Positions 8,452 to 18,200 of a DNA stretch of 64,000 nt are shown piece by piece. Both the position numbers and the translations under genes were made by a program. The notes beneath the pieces were generated by a model. It worked only from the letters and a program-made list of their open reading frames with translations, was not told the DNA's origin and made no database searches. The stretch's first letter is position 1; each line of letters begins with the position of its first letter. Origin of the DNA: Methanothrix sp. (GTDB lineage Archaea; Halobacteriota; Methanosarcinia; Methanotrichales; Methanotrichaceae); contig JARYLI010000001.1 in the NCBI GenBank assembly GCA_029907715.1, forward strand, positions 1 through 64,000, written 5' to 3'.

Positions 8452-10335
8452 TCACAGGTAAATCTTAACCGAATACACACCCCCCTCCAGCTTCCTCTCA
8501 GTCCGGAGGTTGAGCCGCTCGAACATCCTCAGAACCGCCTGGTTCTCCACAAGAACCTCAGCGTTCAGATAGAACAACCCCTGCTTTCTCGCCAGGTATA
8601 CCAGATACGAGAGGATCTCCATGCCCACACCCTTTCTCTGATAGTCATCTCTGACGACTATGGCCACCTCTGCGGTATGCGTTCCCTCCGCGATGCTGTA
8701 CTGTCCGAGGCCGATCACCTCCTCTTTGTCATCCTCCTCGATCACGGCGAGAATTACCATCTCTCTGGTGTAATCTATAACAACAAAATCCTGAAGCTGC
8801 TTGTGGCTCATGCCCTTGCGTGCTGATGCGAAACGCTGGTACATCGTCTCGTCTGATAGAGAGTAGAAGAAATCCTTCAGGAGCGGCTCGTCTGTGATCC
8901 TGACCGGCCTGAGAAGTATGTTGATGCCGGTCTTCGTCGTTCTGTACGTCTCCAGGTGCTCCGGGTACTCGCCCTTCTCGCCGGGTATGAACTGCTGGTC
9001 CGCATAGATGAGCGAGAGCCGCTTCGCCTCCTCTAAAAGCCACGGCCGGAACTTCGGGTGCGCCAGGGCTATGAGATCCATCGCACGCTCCCTGACGTTC
9101 TTGCCGTGGAGGTAGGCGATCCCGTACTCTGTGACCACATAATGCAGATCCCCTCTCGTCAGTGTGACCCCTGCGCCCTCCCTGAGCATCGGAACTATCC
9201 TCGATATCCTCCCGTTCTCAGCGGTCGATGGCAAAGCGAGAATCGCCTTGCCCCCGGGCGAGAGGACCGCGCCGCGCATGAAGTCTGCCTGGCCTCCAAT
9301 GCCGCTGTGGAAGAACGTTCCGAGAGACTCGGCTGTCGCCTGGCCTGTGAGATCGACCTCCATCGCGCTGTTGATCGATACCATGTTCCGGTTCTTCGCT
9401 ATGATGAGAGGATTGTTCGTGTAATCGATCGTCTTGAACTCTATCGCCGGATTATCATGTATGTACTCGTACGTCTTCCGGGTGCCCATGCAGAACGAGG
9501 CTATGGTCTTGTATCTGTCTATGCTCTTCATCGAGTTATCAACAGCCCCTACCTTCATGAGCTCTATGAACCCATCTGTCAGAAGCGATGTGTGAATGCC
9601 GAGATGCTTCTTGTGCTTCAGGTTTGCGAGGACCGCGTTCGGTATCATTCCGTAGCCGGCCTCGATCGTGGATCCGTCCTCCACTATCCGCGCCACATAC
9701 CTTCCAATCTGCTGGGCCAGCTCTGTCGGCACGCTCTCCACGTACTCCAGGAGAGGCTCGTCGTGGGGTATAACAAAGCTCACATCATCCATGTGGATGA
9801 AGCCGTCTCCCTGGACCCTGGGCATGTTCGAGTTTATCTGTGCTATGACAACTGACGCTCTCTCCACAGCAGCCTTCACGATGTCAACGCTTATCCCCAG
9901 GTTCAGGTAACCGTGCCTGTCCGGAGGTGTTGTCTGTATTAACGCGACATCTATCGGTATGCGCCCCCTGTCTATCAGATCAGGTATCGCTGAGAAGAAT
10001 ATGGGGGTATAATCCGCGAGCTCCTTGTTCACAGCATCGCGCGTGCTTCTCCCGATGAAGAATGTGTTCAGCCTGAAGTTCTCCCTGAACTTGATGTCTG
10101 TGTATGGAGCAGCGCCCAGCGTCCATACGTGAAGTATCTCAGTGTCGAAGAAGGCCTTCGGATGCTCCCTAACGTAGTCGGCGAGCGCCTGGACCAGGAA
10201 CTGCGGCTCGCCGCAGCCGGTGCCTATGAAGATCCTGTCGCCCGCGTGTATGTGGCTGAACGCCCTCTCCAGCGAGACGAACTTTTCAGGCCACTGCGCC
10301 CTCAGATCACTGTAGTAGTGCTCCATGATCTCCAT
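8452..10335 (-). CDS. acetyl-CoA hydrolase/transferase fused to a GNAT acetyltransferase
   Basis: A 627-residue two-enzyme fusion. Residues about 1-450 form a class I CoA-transferase/acetyl-CoA hydrolase (Cat1/4-hydroxybutyrate CoA-transferase family), with the likely catalytic Glu in INSAMEVDLTGQ, the oxyanion GIGGQADF loop and the C-terminal ITEYGIAYLHGK-like segment (here VTEYGIAYL). Residues about 470-627 form a GNAT domain (RPVRITDEPLLKDFF, VVRDDYQRKGVGMEIL for CoA binding). The fusion is known in many anaerobes. It may interconvert acyl-CoA and acetate and acetylate a target protein or metabolite with the same CoA pool, which is pertinent in an acetate user. GGGGGA precedes ATG 10335. 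A MITE-split repeat lies just past the stop. Confidence 0.88.
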   Translation of the reverse strand: MEIMEHYYSDLRAQWPEKFVSLERAFSHIHAGDRIFIGTGCGEPQFLVQALADYVREHPKAFFDTEILHVWTLGAAPYTDIKFRENFRLNTFFIGRSTRDAVNKELADYTPIFFSAIPDLIDRGRIPIDVALIQTTPPDRHGYLNLGISVDIVKAAVERASVVIAQINSNMPRVQGDGFIHMDDVSFVIPHDEPLLEYVESVPTELAQQIGRYVARIVEDGSTIEAGYGMIPNAVLANLKHKKHLGIHTSLLTDGFIELMKVGAVDNSMKSIDRYKTIASFCMGTRKTYEYIHDNPAIEFKTIDYTNNPLIIAKNRNMVSINSAMEVDLTGQATAESLGTFFHSGIGGQADFMRGAVLSPGGKAILALPSTAENGRISRIVPMLREGAGVTLTRGDLHYVVTEYGIAYLHGKNVRERAMDLIALAHPKFRPWLLEEAKRLSLIYADQQFIPGEKGEYPEHLETYRTTKTGINILLRPVRITDEPLLKDFFYSLSDETMYQRFASARKGMSHKQLQDFVVIDYTREMVILAVIEEDDKEEVIGLGQYSIAEGTHTAEVAIVVRDDYQRKGVGMEILSYLVYLARKQGLFYLNAEVLVENQAVLRMFERLNLRTERKLEGGVYSVKIYL

Positions 10336-10421
10336 AAGCTTCCCCCAGGCTCAATTAAAGGCTGACTTAATTAATTTTACCTGCAGAGGATTTATGCGCC
10401 CATACAGGCAGATGTATCTCC

Positions 10422-11120
10422 ATGGATCTGGATCGTCTTGTGCTGGGCGCAGAACTCCCAGATGGTGTTCTGATCAGATTCCGGCCGTTCTCCGAGGGGG
10501 ACGCTGATATGATAAGGGACGTATACCAGCACAGGCACTACGATCTCCTGGACATACGCCCGGGCGAGGTGGTGTTTGATGTTGGCGCGCATATCGGATC
10601 GTTCGCGTTAAGAGCTGCAGGGATGGTGGGGGAGGATGGCCTTGTGGTCGCGGTGGAGCCGGAGCGGAGCAACTACGAGCTTCTCAGGATGAATTCGGAG
10701 GGAATGGATAGCATCATTCCACTGCGCATGGCTCTGTCTGATTTCAGGGGAACTGGCAGGCTATTTCTTGCAGAGGGGACAGTTGCTCACTCCCTGGTCT
10801 TCCGCAGAAGCACCTTCTGGGATGAGGTTCCTGTCAACACCATGAACGGTCTCATCGAGGAGCTTGGGATCGGGCCGGATGTGGTCAAGATCGACGCTGA
10901 GGGTGCTGCGCTGAAGATCCTGAGCTGTGCTGATAGAATGCGCTGCAGGAAGATCGCGATCGCAGCGTACCACTTCCCTGCTGAGGACCTCCAGGTCGCA
11001 GGCAGGCTGCGATCGATGGGTTTCATGCCGAATATAATCCATGTGAGGGCGAGCGTATACAGAAGCCCTTTCGCCCCAAGCGTGCCCATAGTCACGGGCG
11101 AGTGGAGGGGAAACGTCTGA
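10422..11120 (+). CDS. FkbM-family SAM-dependent methyltransferase
   Basis: A 232-residue Rossmann methyltransferase. The AdoMet-binding motif I is VVFDVGAHIGSFAL (about 48-61), the acidic motif II VVAVEPE (about 75-81), and the FkbM-type segment ..GPDVVKIDAEGAALKIL (about 150-167) holds the catalytic-site Asp/Glu. FkbM proteins methylate hydroxyls of sugars or polyketides. In archaea they often modify glycans or lipids, but the substrate here is unknown. It is transcribed alone, divergent from the CoA-transferase gene with a short AT-rich spacer between. Confidence 0.82.
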   Translation: MDLDRLVLGAELPDGVLIRFRPFSEGDADMIRDVYQHRHYDLLDIRPGEVVFDVGAHIGSFALRAAGMVGEDGLVVAVEPERSNYELLRMNSEGMDSIIPLRMALSDFRGTGRLFLAEGTVAHSLVFRRSTFWDEVPVNTMNGLIEELGIGPDVVKIDAEGAALKILSCADRMRCRKIAIAAYHFPAEDLQVAGRLRSMGFMPNIIHVRASVYRSPFAPSVPIVTGEWRGNV

Positions 11121-11123
11121 GAT

Positions 11124-11230
11124 CTGAGTCATGCGAAACTCAACAGGAACGTCTGCAGGTCGAGTACGAGAGAGATGACGCTGAAGAAGTGCAGCTGAGT
11201 CATGCGGATCTAAACAGAAACGCCTGCAGG
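11124..11230. repeat. two 36-bp direct repeats, 71-bp period
   Basis: CTGAGTCATGCG...CTGCAGG occurs at 11124-11159 and 11195-11230 with 31 of 36 positions identical. They lie between the methyltransferase stop and the aroA' promoter. A third weaker echo (CATGTGAAAACGTC) begins near 11234. Function unknown. Confidence 0.5.
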
Positions 11231-11317
11231 ATCATGTGAAAACGTCCTCAGATCCTCTAAGCCTCATCTCCGGGTCATTCCAGGGCAAAGCATATCTCTG
11301 ACTCTGACCGCCATCTT

Positions 11318-11364
11318 TTTATATATGACATTTGTTAGCATGTACCACGTTAACACTAGGAGAT
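11318..11364 (+). promoter_or_regulatory. aroA' promoter and RBS
   Basis: TTTATATAT at 11318-11326 is a clear TATA box predicting a start near 11347. AGGAGAT at 11358-11364 is the ribosome site of ATG 11369. Confidence 0.6.
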
Positions 11365-11368
11365 AGCT

Positions 11369-12172
11369 ATGAGCGAGATTGGCAAACGTGTTCGTCTGGA
11401 AAGAATCATGGACAGGGACAGCGGGAACACCGTGATAATACCTCTTGATCACGGGATATCGGTCGGCCCGATACAGGGGCTTGCAAACCTGCCCGAGATG
11501 GTCGATAAGGTTGCAAAGGGCGGAGCAAATGCGGTGCTCCAGCAGAAGGGCATGGTCAGGCATGGGCACCGTGGCTACGGCAGGGATATAGGCCTGATCG
11601 TGCACATGTCCGCCTCCACGTCTCTAGGTCCTGATCCGAACAACAAGGTCCAGGTCGCCATGGTGGAGGAGGCGATAAAGCTCGGAGCGGATGCGGTGAG
11701 CGTCCACATAAATATCGGCTCTGAGACCGAGGCGGAGCAGCTCCACTTCCTCGGGATGGTCTCGGAGAGATGCGACTTCTGGGGCATGCCGCTGGTCGCG
11801 ATGATGTACCCCCGCGGCAAGGATATAACAAACCCGAACGCTCCGGATGTCGTGGCGCACGCCGCCAGGGCAGGCGCAGAGCTCGGGGCTGACATCATAA
11901 AGACGAACTACACCGGATCTCCGGATAGCTTCAGGGAGGTTGTGGCAGGCTGCCCTGTGCCTGTGGTCATTGCAGGCGGCCCGAAGACAGCGACGGACCT
12001 TGAGTTCCTGCAGATGATCGAGGGCGCGATGAAGGCAGGTGCGAGGGGTGTCGCCATAGGCAGAAACGTCTTCCAGCACAGGGATCCGACCCGCATGACC
12101 AGAGCGATATGCGCGATAGTGCATCATGGGAGAAGCGCAGAGGAGGCTGCGAGAATACTGAGCGAGATCTGA
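11369..12172 (+). CDS. aroA': 2-amino-3,7-dideoxy-D-threo-hept-6-ulosonate synthase (ADH synthase)
   Basis: Class I aldolase of the archaeal shikimate route that replaces DAHP synthase. It condenses aspartate semialdehyde with 6-deoxy-5-ketofructose phosphate to feed AroB' (3-dehydroquinate synthase II). The 267 residues form a TIM barrel with [12 protein letters not shown] near the N-terminus, MMYPRGKD at about 147-154, the Schiff-base Lys in [10 protein letters not shown] (about 173-182) and GG.K at the phosphate site (VVIAGGPKT). This motif set and length match ADH synthase better than fructose-bisphosphate aldolase, the main alternative. It has its own promoter. AroB' is not in the window. 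A distant aldolase paralogue lies at 23032-23925. Confidence 0.88.
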   Translation: MSEIGKRVRLERIMDRDSGNTVIIPLDHGISVGPIQGLANLPEMVDKVAKGGANAVLQQKGMVRHGHRGYGRDIGLIVHMSASTSLGPDPNNKVQVAMVEEAIKLGADAVSVHINIGSETEAEQLHFLGMVSERCDFWGMPLVAMMYPRGKDITNPNAPDVVAHAARAGAELGADIIKTNYTGSPDSFREVVAGCPVPVVIAGGPKTATDLEFLQMIEGAMKAGARGVAIGRNVFQHRDPTRMTRAICAIVHHGRSAEEAARILSEI

Positions 12173-12324
12173 CGCGCGGGAGCTGATGTGCGGATCTCCG
12201 GCGATTCGTCGATGCCTCCTGATGGGGTCGGGGACGTGTTGAAAGCGTGGATCCTGGATTCATCCCGCTGGGCAGTGCGCCTGGAATCTGCGTTCCTTGG
12301 GGAGATCTCTGCGGGGATCTCCTC

Positions 12325-13473
12325 TCACTCGAATATATGCACCTCGACCTGCTCCCCCACGTCCAGCCCCTCAAGATCCTCAGGCACCAGAACGAAGCCG
12401 TCAGCCCGCGCGACCGAGCTCAGTATGCCTGCGCCGCTGATCATTACCGGATCAGCGACCCCGTCCTTCAGCGAGACCCTCGCGAAGGTGATGTACCCTG
12501 GCCTGGAGGGGATCTTTCTCGAGAGCATCGCATCTCTTCTCCGAACATCATCTCTGAGATGCGCAAGTCTCTTCACCGCGGGCCTCACGAGCAGGTACAG
12601 TGAGGCCAGGGCAGCCACAGGGTATCCCGGCAGGCACACAACCGGCGTGCCGCTGACGGATCCAACAGCTGTGGGCCTTCCAGGGCTCAGCCTGATGCCG
12701 TGAACCATCAGCTCGCCCATCTCCTCAAGCACGCCCGGCGCATAATCTCTATCACCTACAGAGGTCCCACCTGAGATCAGTATCAGATCAGATCCCAGGT
12801 ATCTCTTTATAACACGCTTTATCGAATCCCGGTCGTCCGGTATCACGCCGGAGAGCTGCGGCTCGCCGCCCCAGAGCTTCACGTAACTGCATATCATGAT
12901 GCTGTTGATCTCCCGCGCCTCGCCCGGCGCCGGCACGCTGCTCCTGGGAACGAGCTCGTCCCCGGTTGGGATAACAGCGACACGCGGTCTGGTGAAGACA
13001 TCCACCTCGCCAATGCCGACCGCCCCGAGAAGCGCAAGGTCAGGAGGCCTGAGCCTGTGCTCCCGGCCGAGAACCACATCCCCGGCTCTTACATCCTCAC
13101 CGACCCTGGAGACGTTTCTGTAAGGGGTGAGCTCGGCTGTGACCTCAAGGACGCGGCCGCGCAAGAACGAATCCTCAAGCATCACAACCGCATCGAACCC
13201 ATCTGGGAGAGCGGCGCCGGTCCTCACCCTCACGTGCTCTGTGATCTGAACGGGCGAACTCTGAGATGCCCCGCGTGTCTGCTCTGATCTTACAGCATAT
13301 CCATCCATGGCGGCCCTGTTGAACGACGGCAGATTCTCCGGCGACAGAACATCGGATGCGAGAACCCTTCCGCATGTCTCCTCGATCGGGATTTTCTCAA
13401 TCTCATCTACAGGAGAGCAGAGATCCAGGAGCCTTTCAAGGGCGTAACCGACAGAGGACAGTTTTCTGAACAT
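12325..13473 (-). CDS. moeA: molybdopterin molybdenumtransferase MoeA
   Basis: MoeA inserts molybdenum or tungsten into adenylated molybdopterin. The 382 residues include the family's N-terminal start (ALERLLDLCSPVDEIEKIPIEE..GRVLA), LPSFNRAAMDGYAVR, the MoCF_biosynth domain with RVAVIPTGDELV and SGGTSVGDRDY (about 245-256), and the C-terminal beta-barrel domain IV. Methanogens need Mo/W pterin for formylmethanofuran dehydrogenase. It lies 12 bp downstream of cbiP on the same strand and is probably co-transcribed. Two other cofactor genes, mobB and moaB, are scattered further along the window. Confidence 0.9.
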   Translation of the reverse strand: MFRKLSSVGYALERLLDLCSPVDEIEKIPIEETCGRVLASDVLSPENLPSFNRAAMDGYAVRSEQTRGASQSSPVQITEHVRVRTGAALPDGFDAVVMLEDSFLRGRVLEVTAELTPYRNVSRVGEDVRAGDVVLGREHRLRPPDLALLGAVGIGEVDVFTRPRVAVIPTGDELVPRSSVPAPGEAREINSIMICSYVKLWGGEPQLSGVIPDDRDSIKRVIKRYLGSDLILISGGTSVGDRDYAPGVLEEMGELMVHGIRLSPGRPTAVGSVSGTPVVCLPGYPVAALASLYLLVRPAVKRLAHLRDDVRRRDAMLSRKIPSRPGYITFARVSLKDGVADPVMISGAGILSSVARADGFVLVPEDLEGLDVGEQVEVHIFE

Positions 13474-13485
13474 GTCTCACCGGCT

Positions 13486-14988
13486 TTAATGCATCTGTGC
13501 TGCATTTCCGTCTGCAGGCTTGCTCTCATTATCTGTTGACACATCCAGCTCAAGCATGCTCAGTATACTCTTCACATCAAGATGCCTCTCCACAGCCTTC
13601 GCCAGGGCGTCAAAGCCGTCGCTGCGTGAGACCTCCTGGCGCCTGAGCCCCCTCCGCTCGTAGAGGTAATCGAGAAATGCGTTTCTGAAGTTCTCGTTCT
13701 CGAATAGGCCGTGGAGGTATGTGCCCATCACCAATCCATCCTTTGTGACAGAGCCATCATCTCCGAACGCGCTAACCTCCCTCGAGTCCGTGATACCCAT
13801 GTGTATCTCGTATCCCTTTACATGCTCCCCTTTTATCCTCCCCAGTATCGGGCCGTCTCCTGTGACCTCCTTTGTGACCTGAACGGTTCTCTTCTCGTAT
13901 GCATCGAAGCGGGTCACGGCATCGATGAGCCCCAGCCCCTGGACGGATCCGCAGATATCCTCTATCCCGCAGTCGATTATCTCCTTCCCCAGAATCTGAT
14001 ACCCTCCGCAGATGCCGATAATCGGAACGTTCCTCAGGGCAAGAATCCTGCGATCCATCCCGTACCTCCTCATCTCAGCAAGATCTGATACGGTGTTCTT
14101 TGTGCCCGGTATTATCACTGCATCCGGATTTCCGAGATCATCCCTCAGATCGACGTACCTGACCCTGGCGTATCGCTCCAGCGGCTCGAAGTCTGTGAAG
14201 TTCGATATCCTGGGGAGCCTTATGATCGCTATCTCCGGCAAATCCTCTTTCTGTGAGATTCTCTTGTCAGAGAGCGATACCGAATCCTCGGAGGGGATCT
14301 CCAGATCCAGGTACGGAAGGATCCCGAGCACAGGGATCCCTGTCATCTCCTCCAGCATTTTTATACCCGGCTGAAGTATTGCGGGATCCCCGCGGAACTT
14401 GTTTATGACCAGCCCCTTAACCAGATCTCTGATCTCGGGCGGCAGGAGCTTCACAGTCCCGTAAAGGCTCGCGAAGACCCCGCCCCTCTCGATGTCCCCC
14501 ACAAGTATTACGGGGGCTCTGAGCCTGGATGCGACGTATATGTTCGCGATATCCCTGTCGAAGAGGTTTATCTCAGCCGCCCCTCCCGCCCCCTCAACGA
14601 TGATGTAATCGTAATCCCTGCTCAGCTCCTCGATCGCGGAATCGACGATCTCCTTCAGGCTGTCTATATCCTTGTAGTAATCAGCAGCCGACTTGTCTGC
14701 CACCGGCCTTCCCATTATTATGACCTGAGATGTCCGGTCACCCTTTGGCTTGAGCAGTATGGGGTTCATGAGCACGGACGGCTCCAGGCCGGCTGCCCAT
14801 GCCTGCACAGCCTGGGCTATCCCCATCTCTCCGCCTGAGGATGTCACCCACGAGTTCAGGCTCATGTTCTGGGACTTGAACGGGGCGACGCGAAGACCGC
14901 GGTTTTTGAGCATCCTGCACATGGCGGTTACCAGTATGCTCTTTCCTGAGTGGGATGTTGTGCCCAGAATGATCAGGTACTTAGTCAT
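13486..14988 (-). CDS. cbiP: cobyric acid synthase (adenosylcobyric acid amidotransferase)
   Basis: Glutamine-dependent amidation of four side chains of adenosylcobyrinic diamide in the corrinoid pathway. The 500 residues hold an N-terminal dethiobiotin-synthetase-like ATPase (about 1-230; LGTTSHSGKSILVTA P-loop, PFKSQNMSLNSWVT, EGAGGAAEINLFDRDIAN) and a C-terminal class I glutaminase-like domain with nucleophile Cys in GICGGYQILG and His in MGTYLHGLF. Methanogens need corrinoids for methyltransferases. Other B12 genes in the window are cobD, a Cys-rich partner and cbiB at 49490-51771. It heads the cbiP-moeA pair. The last 25 or so residues are unconserved. Confidence 0.92.
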   Translation of the reverse strand: MTKYLIILGTTSHSGKSILVTAMCRMLKNRGLRVAPFKSQNMSLNSWVTSSGGEMGIAQAVQAWAAGLEPSVLMNPILLKPKGDRTSQVIIMGRPVADKSAADYYKDIDSLKEIVDSAIEELSRDYDYIIVEGAGGAAEINLFDRDIANIYVASRLRAPVILVGDIERGGVFASLYGTVKLLPPEIRDLVKGLVINKFRGDPAILQPGIKMLEEMTGIPVLGILPYLDLEIPSEDSVSLSDKRISQKEDLPEIAIIRLPRISNFTDFEPLERYARVRYVDLRDDLGNPDAVIIPGTKNTVSDLAEMRRYGMDRRILALRNVPIIGICGGYQILGKEIIDCGIEDICGSVQGLGLIDAVTRFDAYEKRTVQVTKEVTGDGPILGRIKGEHVKGYEIHMGITDSREVSAFGDDGSVTKDGLVMGTYLHGLFENENFRNAFLDYLYERRGLRRQEVSRSDGFDALAKAVERHLDVKSILSMLELDVSTDNESKPADGNAAQMH

Positions 14989-15245
14989 CCAGCAGACCTC
15001 TCGAGATGGTTGTATTTGTCACTTCGCTCATCCATTGGCAGCGCTGTGTGCAGTTGCGGGGAACACTCGCTGCGCTGGATCTTCTCAGCCACGAGCCAGA
15101 AATCCTGACCTTTGCGGCTGAATCCGATTCCCTCCCGGGAGGCGTAAAGACCGCTGGCTGCAGGAGTTTCTGGAACCCAATCTGGACATTGCGTGACACG
15201 CGCATGCTTCTCCGAAGCTGATGGCACGGGCGCTGGCAGGATGTC

Positions 15246-18200
15246 TCACCCTGCAATCCTCTCCAGCTCTCTCCTGACCCTCTCGAACTCCTCATCCAGA
15301 GCCCTCAGCCTTTCCCCCACCTCATCAAGCTTCGCCTCTCGCCCGAGCGCCTCGATCTCCGCGCATATCCTGGACAGGCGCAGCGCCCCTATGCTCGCGC
15401 TTGCCGACTTCATGCTGTGGGCTGCCCTGTGTAGCGCATGCGGATCATTTTTTTCAAGGGCCTCATGCATCGATGCTATCCTTGATGGGGCGTTGCTCAG
15501 GAATATCGCTCCCAGCTCCGCAACCACATCCGGCTCGCCCGCCTCCTGGAGCTCCCTGAGCCTGGACAGCGTCGAGCGATCCAGAACACCCTTCACATTC
15601 TCGATCGCTGCCTTCAGCTTCTCCATTGTCACAGGCTTGCTTATGTAATCGTCCATTCCCGCTGCGATGCACCTCTCACGATCTCCCTCCAGCGCATAGG
15701 CTGTTATCGCCACGATACGTGGTCCTTCATATCCCTTCAACTCCCGTATTCTCCGGGCCGCCTCCAGGCCGTCCATCTCAGGCATCTGCACGTCCATGAG
15801 CACGAGATCGTAATCGCGATGCTCGAGGGCGCTTAGAACCTCAAGCCCGTTACGCGCTGTATCCGCCCTGTAGCCGAGATGCGAGAGCATCATGAGCACC
15901 ACCTTCAGGTTCACCGGATTGTCCTCGGCGACAAGGATCCTCAGGTCGCGCTCCTCGACCTCATGAGGTGCGTCGGCCTCCTCTGCCCCCGTGACTGCGA
16001 TCATCGCTGAGATCATCTGCGAGTGCTTCACAGGCTTCGGGATCGCCGGCGTATCGGGCGAGACGCTTGGCTTCAGCAGATCCGTGATCGCGAGAACCCG
16101 TGAGCCCGGCATGGCAGATTTTATTCTCATGATATCGCTGCCGTCAGCAGATTCTGCGATCACAAAATCGAAGTTCTCCCTGAGAAGAGAGTCATCCAGG
16201 AAGGGCGCATCCACGACATCGATCCTGTAAGAGCAGAGCAGCGTTTTTAGCACACTTCTGGCGGTATCGTTTCTGTAGATCAGCAGGGCGCGCCTTCCCT
16301 TCAGCATATCGCTCCTTTCCTGTGGTTGCTCTGAGACCCTTGCTTTTATCGTGAAGTGGAATGTTGAGCCAGCTCCAGGGGAGCTCTCAGCCCAGATCCT
16401 GCCCCCCATCATCTCAACGAGATGTTTGCTGATTGCAAGACCCAGACCAGTTCCGCCGTACCTCCTTGTGATCGAGGAATCGACCTGGCTGAATGTCTGG
16501 AAGAGCCTGCTCATCCTCTCCGCAGGAATCCCTATGCCGGTATCCCTGACTGAGAAGTGCAGTTCTGACAGGCCCTCATCCATATGCAGGCAGCTCACCC
16601 TGAGGAAGACCTCGCCCTTATCGGTGAACTTGATCGCGTTCTCCAGAAGGTTGACCAGCACCTGTCTGAGCCTTGTGACATCTCCTATAACCAGCTCCGG
16701 CACATCCTCGTCTATGAGATAGATCAGCTCGATCTGCTTCTCGCCCGCTTTTACAGCGAGGATATCCATGCAGGTCTCGACGCACTCCATGATGCTGAAC
16801 GGGCTCGAATCAAGCTCGAGCTTTCCATCCTCGATCTTCGAGAGATCCAGTATGTCAGCGAGCATCTCCAGAAGCGCACTTCCGCTGCTCTGTATTGCGC
16901 TGACGTACGACCTCTGCTCCGGGGTGACGCTTGTCCTCAGGAGCAGCCCTGACATGCCTATTATCGCGTTCAGGGGGGTCCTGATCTCATGGCTCATGTT
17001 CGCAAGGAACTCCGCCTTCGATCTCGCAGCCTCCTCAGCAGCCTCCTTCGCTTTTCTGAGGTCCTCAGCCGCTTTTATGTCTTGGGTCACGTCCTCGAAG
17101 ATGCCCAGCCTCCCGAAGTACCTCCCGGATCTGTCGATGATATCCGTCGCGAAAACCTTTATCACCCTATCATCTGTTCTGATCTCGATCCCGGCCTCGT
17201 CGCTGCGGCCGTAGATCCCTCTGAGCGCTTCTCCTGCATCCGAATGCATCGAGCCTATCCGCGAGAAGAGATCGTTGCCATCAATCCTTCCGGATCTGAG
17301 ATCATCCTCGAGATCCTCAACACCCAGAAGCTCGCAGAACCTGTGGTTGAGGTAAATACTCCTGCCCGTCTCTCTGTCGAGCACATAGAATCCGAAGGGT
17401 ATGCTCTCGGTCATGGATCTCATCAGAAGCTCACTCCACCTGAGACGCTCCTCGGCGAGCCTCCTCTCGGTTGCATCCCTCTGTATCGATACCCAGTGGG
17501 TGATCTCGCCCCTGTGATCCCTCACAGGGAAGATGTTCAGCTCGACCCAGAACTTTGAGCCGTCCTTCCTGTAGTTGACGATCTCCTGGTTCGCAGGCAT
17601 TCCCTTCCTGACCGCCTCAAGGATCTCCAGAGTCCTCGATCTGTCGGTCTCCGGCCCCTCAAGAAAATCCGGGTACCTTCCGAGCACCTCCTCTCTCCCG
17701 TATCCCGTCATCCTGGTGAACGCATCGTTCACGTAAACGATCTTGGGCATCCCATCAGATGGATCGGGTGCGGCTATGACGATCGCGTCGTTGCTGTTGA
17801 CCACCGCTGACTCGAGAAGCCGCATCCGCTCTATGGCATCATTTTTCGCCACCGCCTCTCCTATGGTGCTGGCAGAGGCGACCAGGATCGAGACTTCGGC
17901 ATCGGTCCACACTCTTTCGCAGGTTGTATCGTCGAATCCGACGATGCCCCAGAACCTCCCACCGACTGTGATCGGGACGATGAGTATGGATAGAACGCCA
18001 TACGGCTCCAGGATCTCTCTCACCGGAGATGGAAGATCGCGCACAATGCCCTTTATGACCCTGCCAGAGCTCAGGACCTCGTACCATCCCGGGAAGAACC
18101 TGCTGTACGATAGACCCCTGAAGATCGGATCGTCTATCCAGCTCCTGATTCCATCCCTGCACCACTCGAACCTCAGGCAGAGCTGTGGCTCATCCCCCAC

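Noticed and set aside
9058-9855. 265-codon plus-strand frame opposite the CoA-transferase fusion
   Set aside because: Lies wholly inside a well-recognised gene; Arg/His/Tyr-rich with no domain.
11369-12172. Fructose-bisphosphate aldolase
   Set aside because: Motifs and length fit ADH synthase of the archaeal shikimate pathway better.
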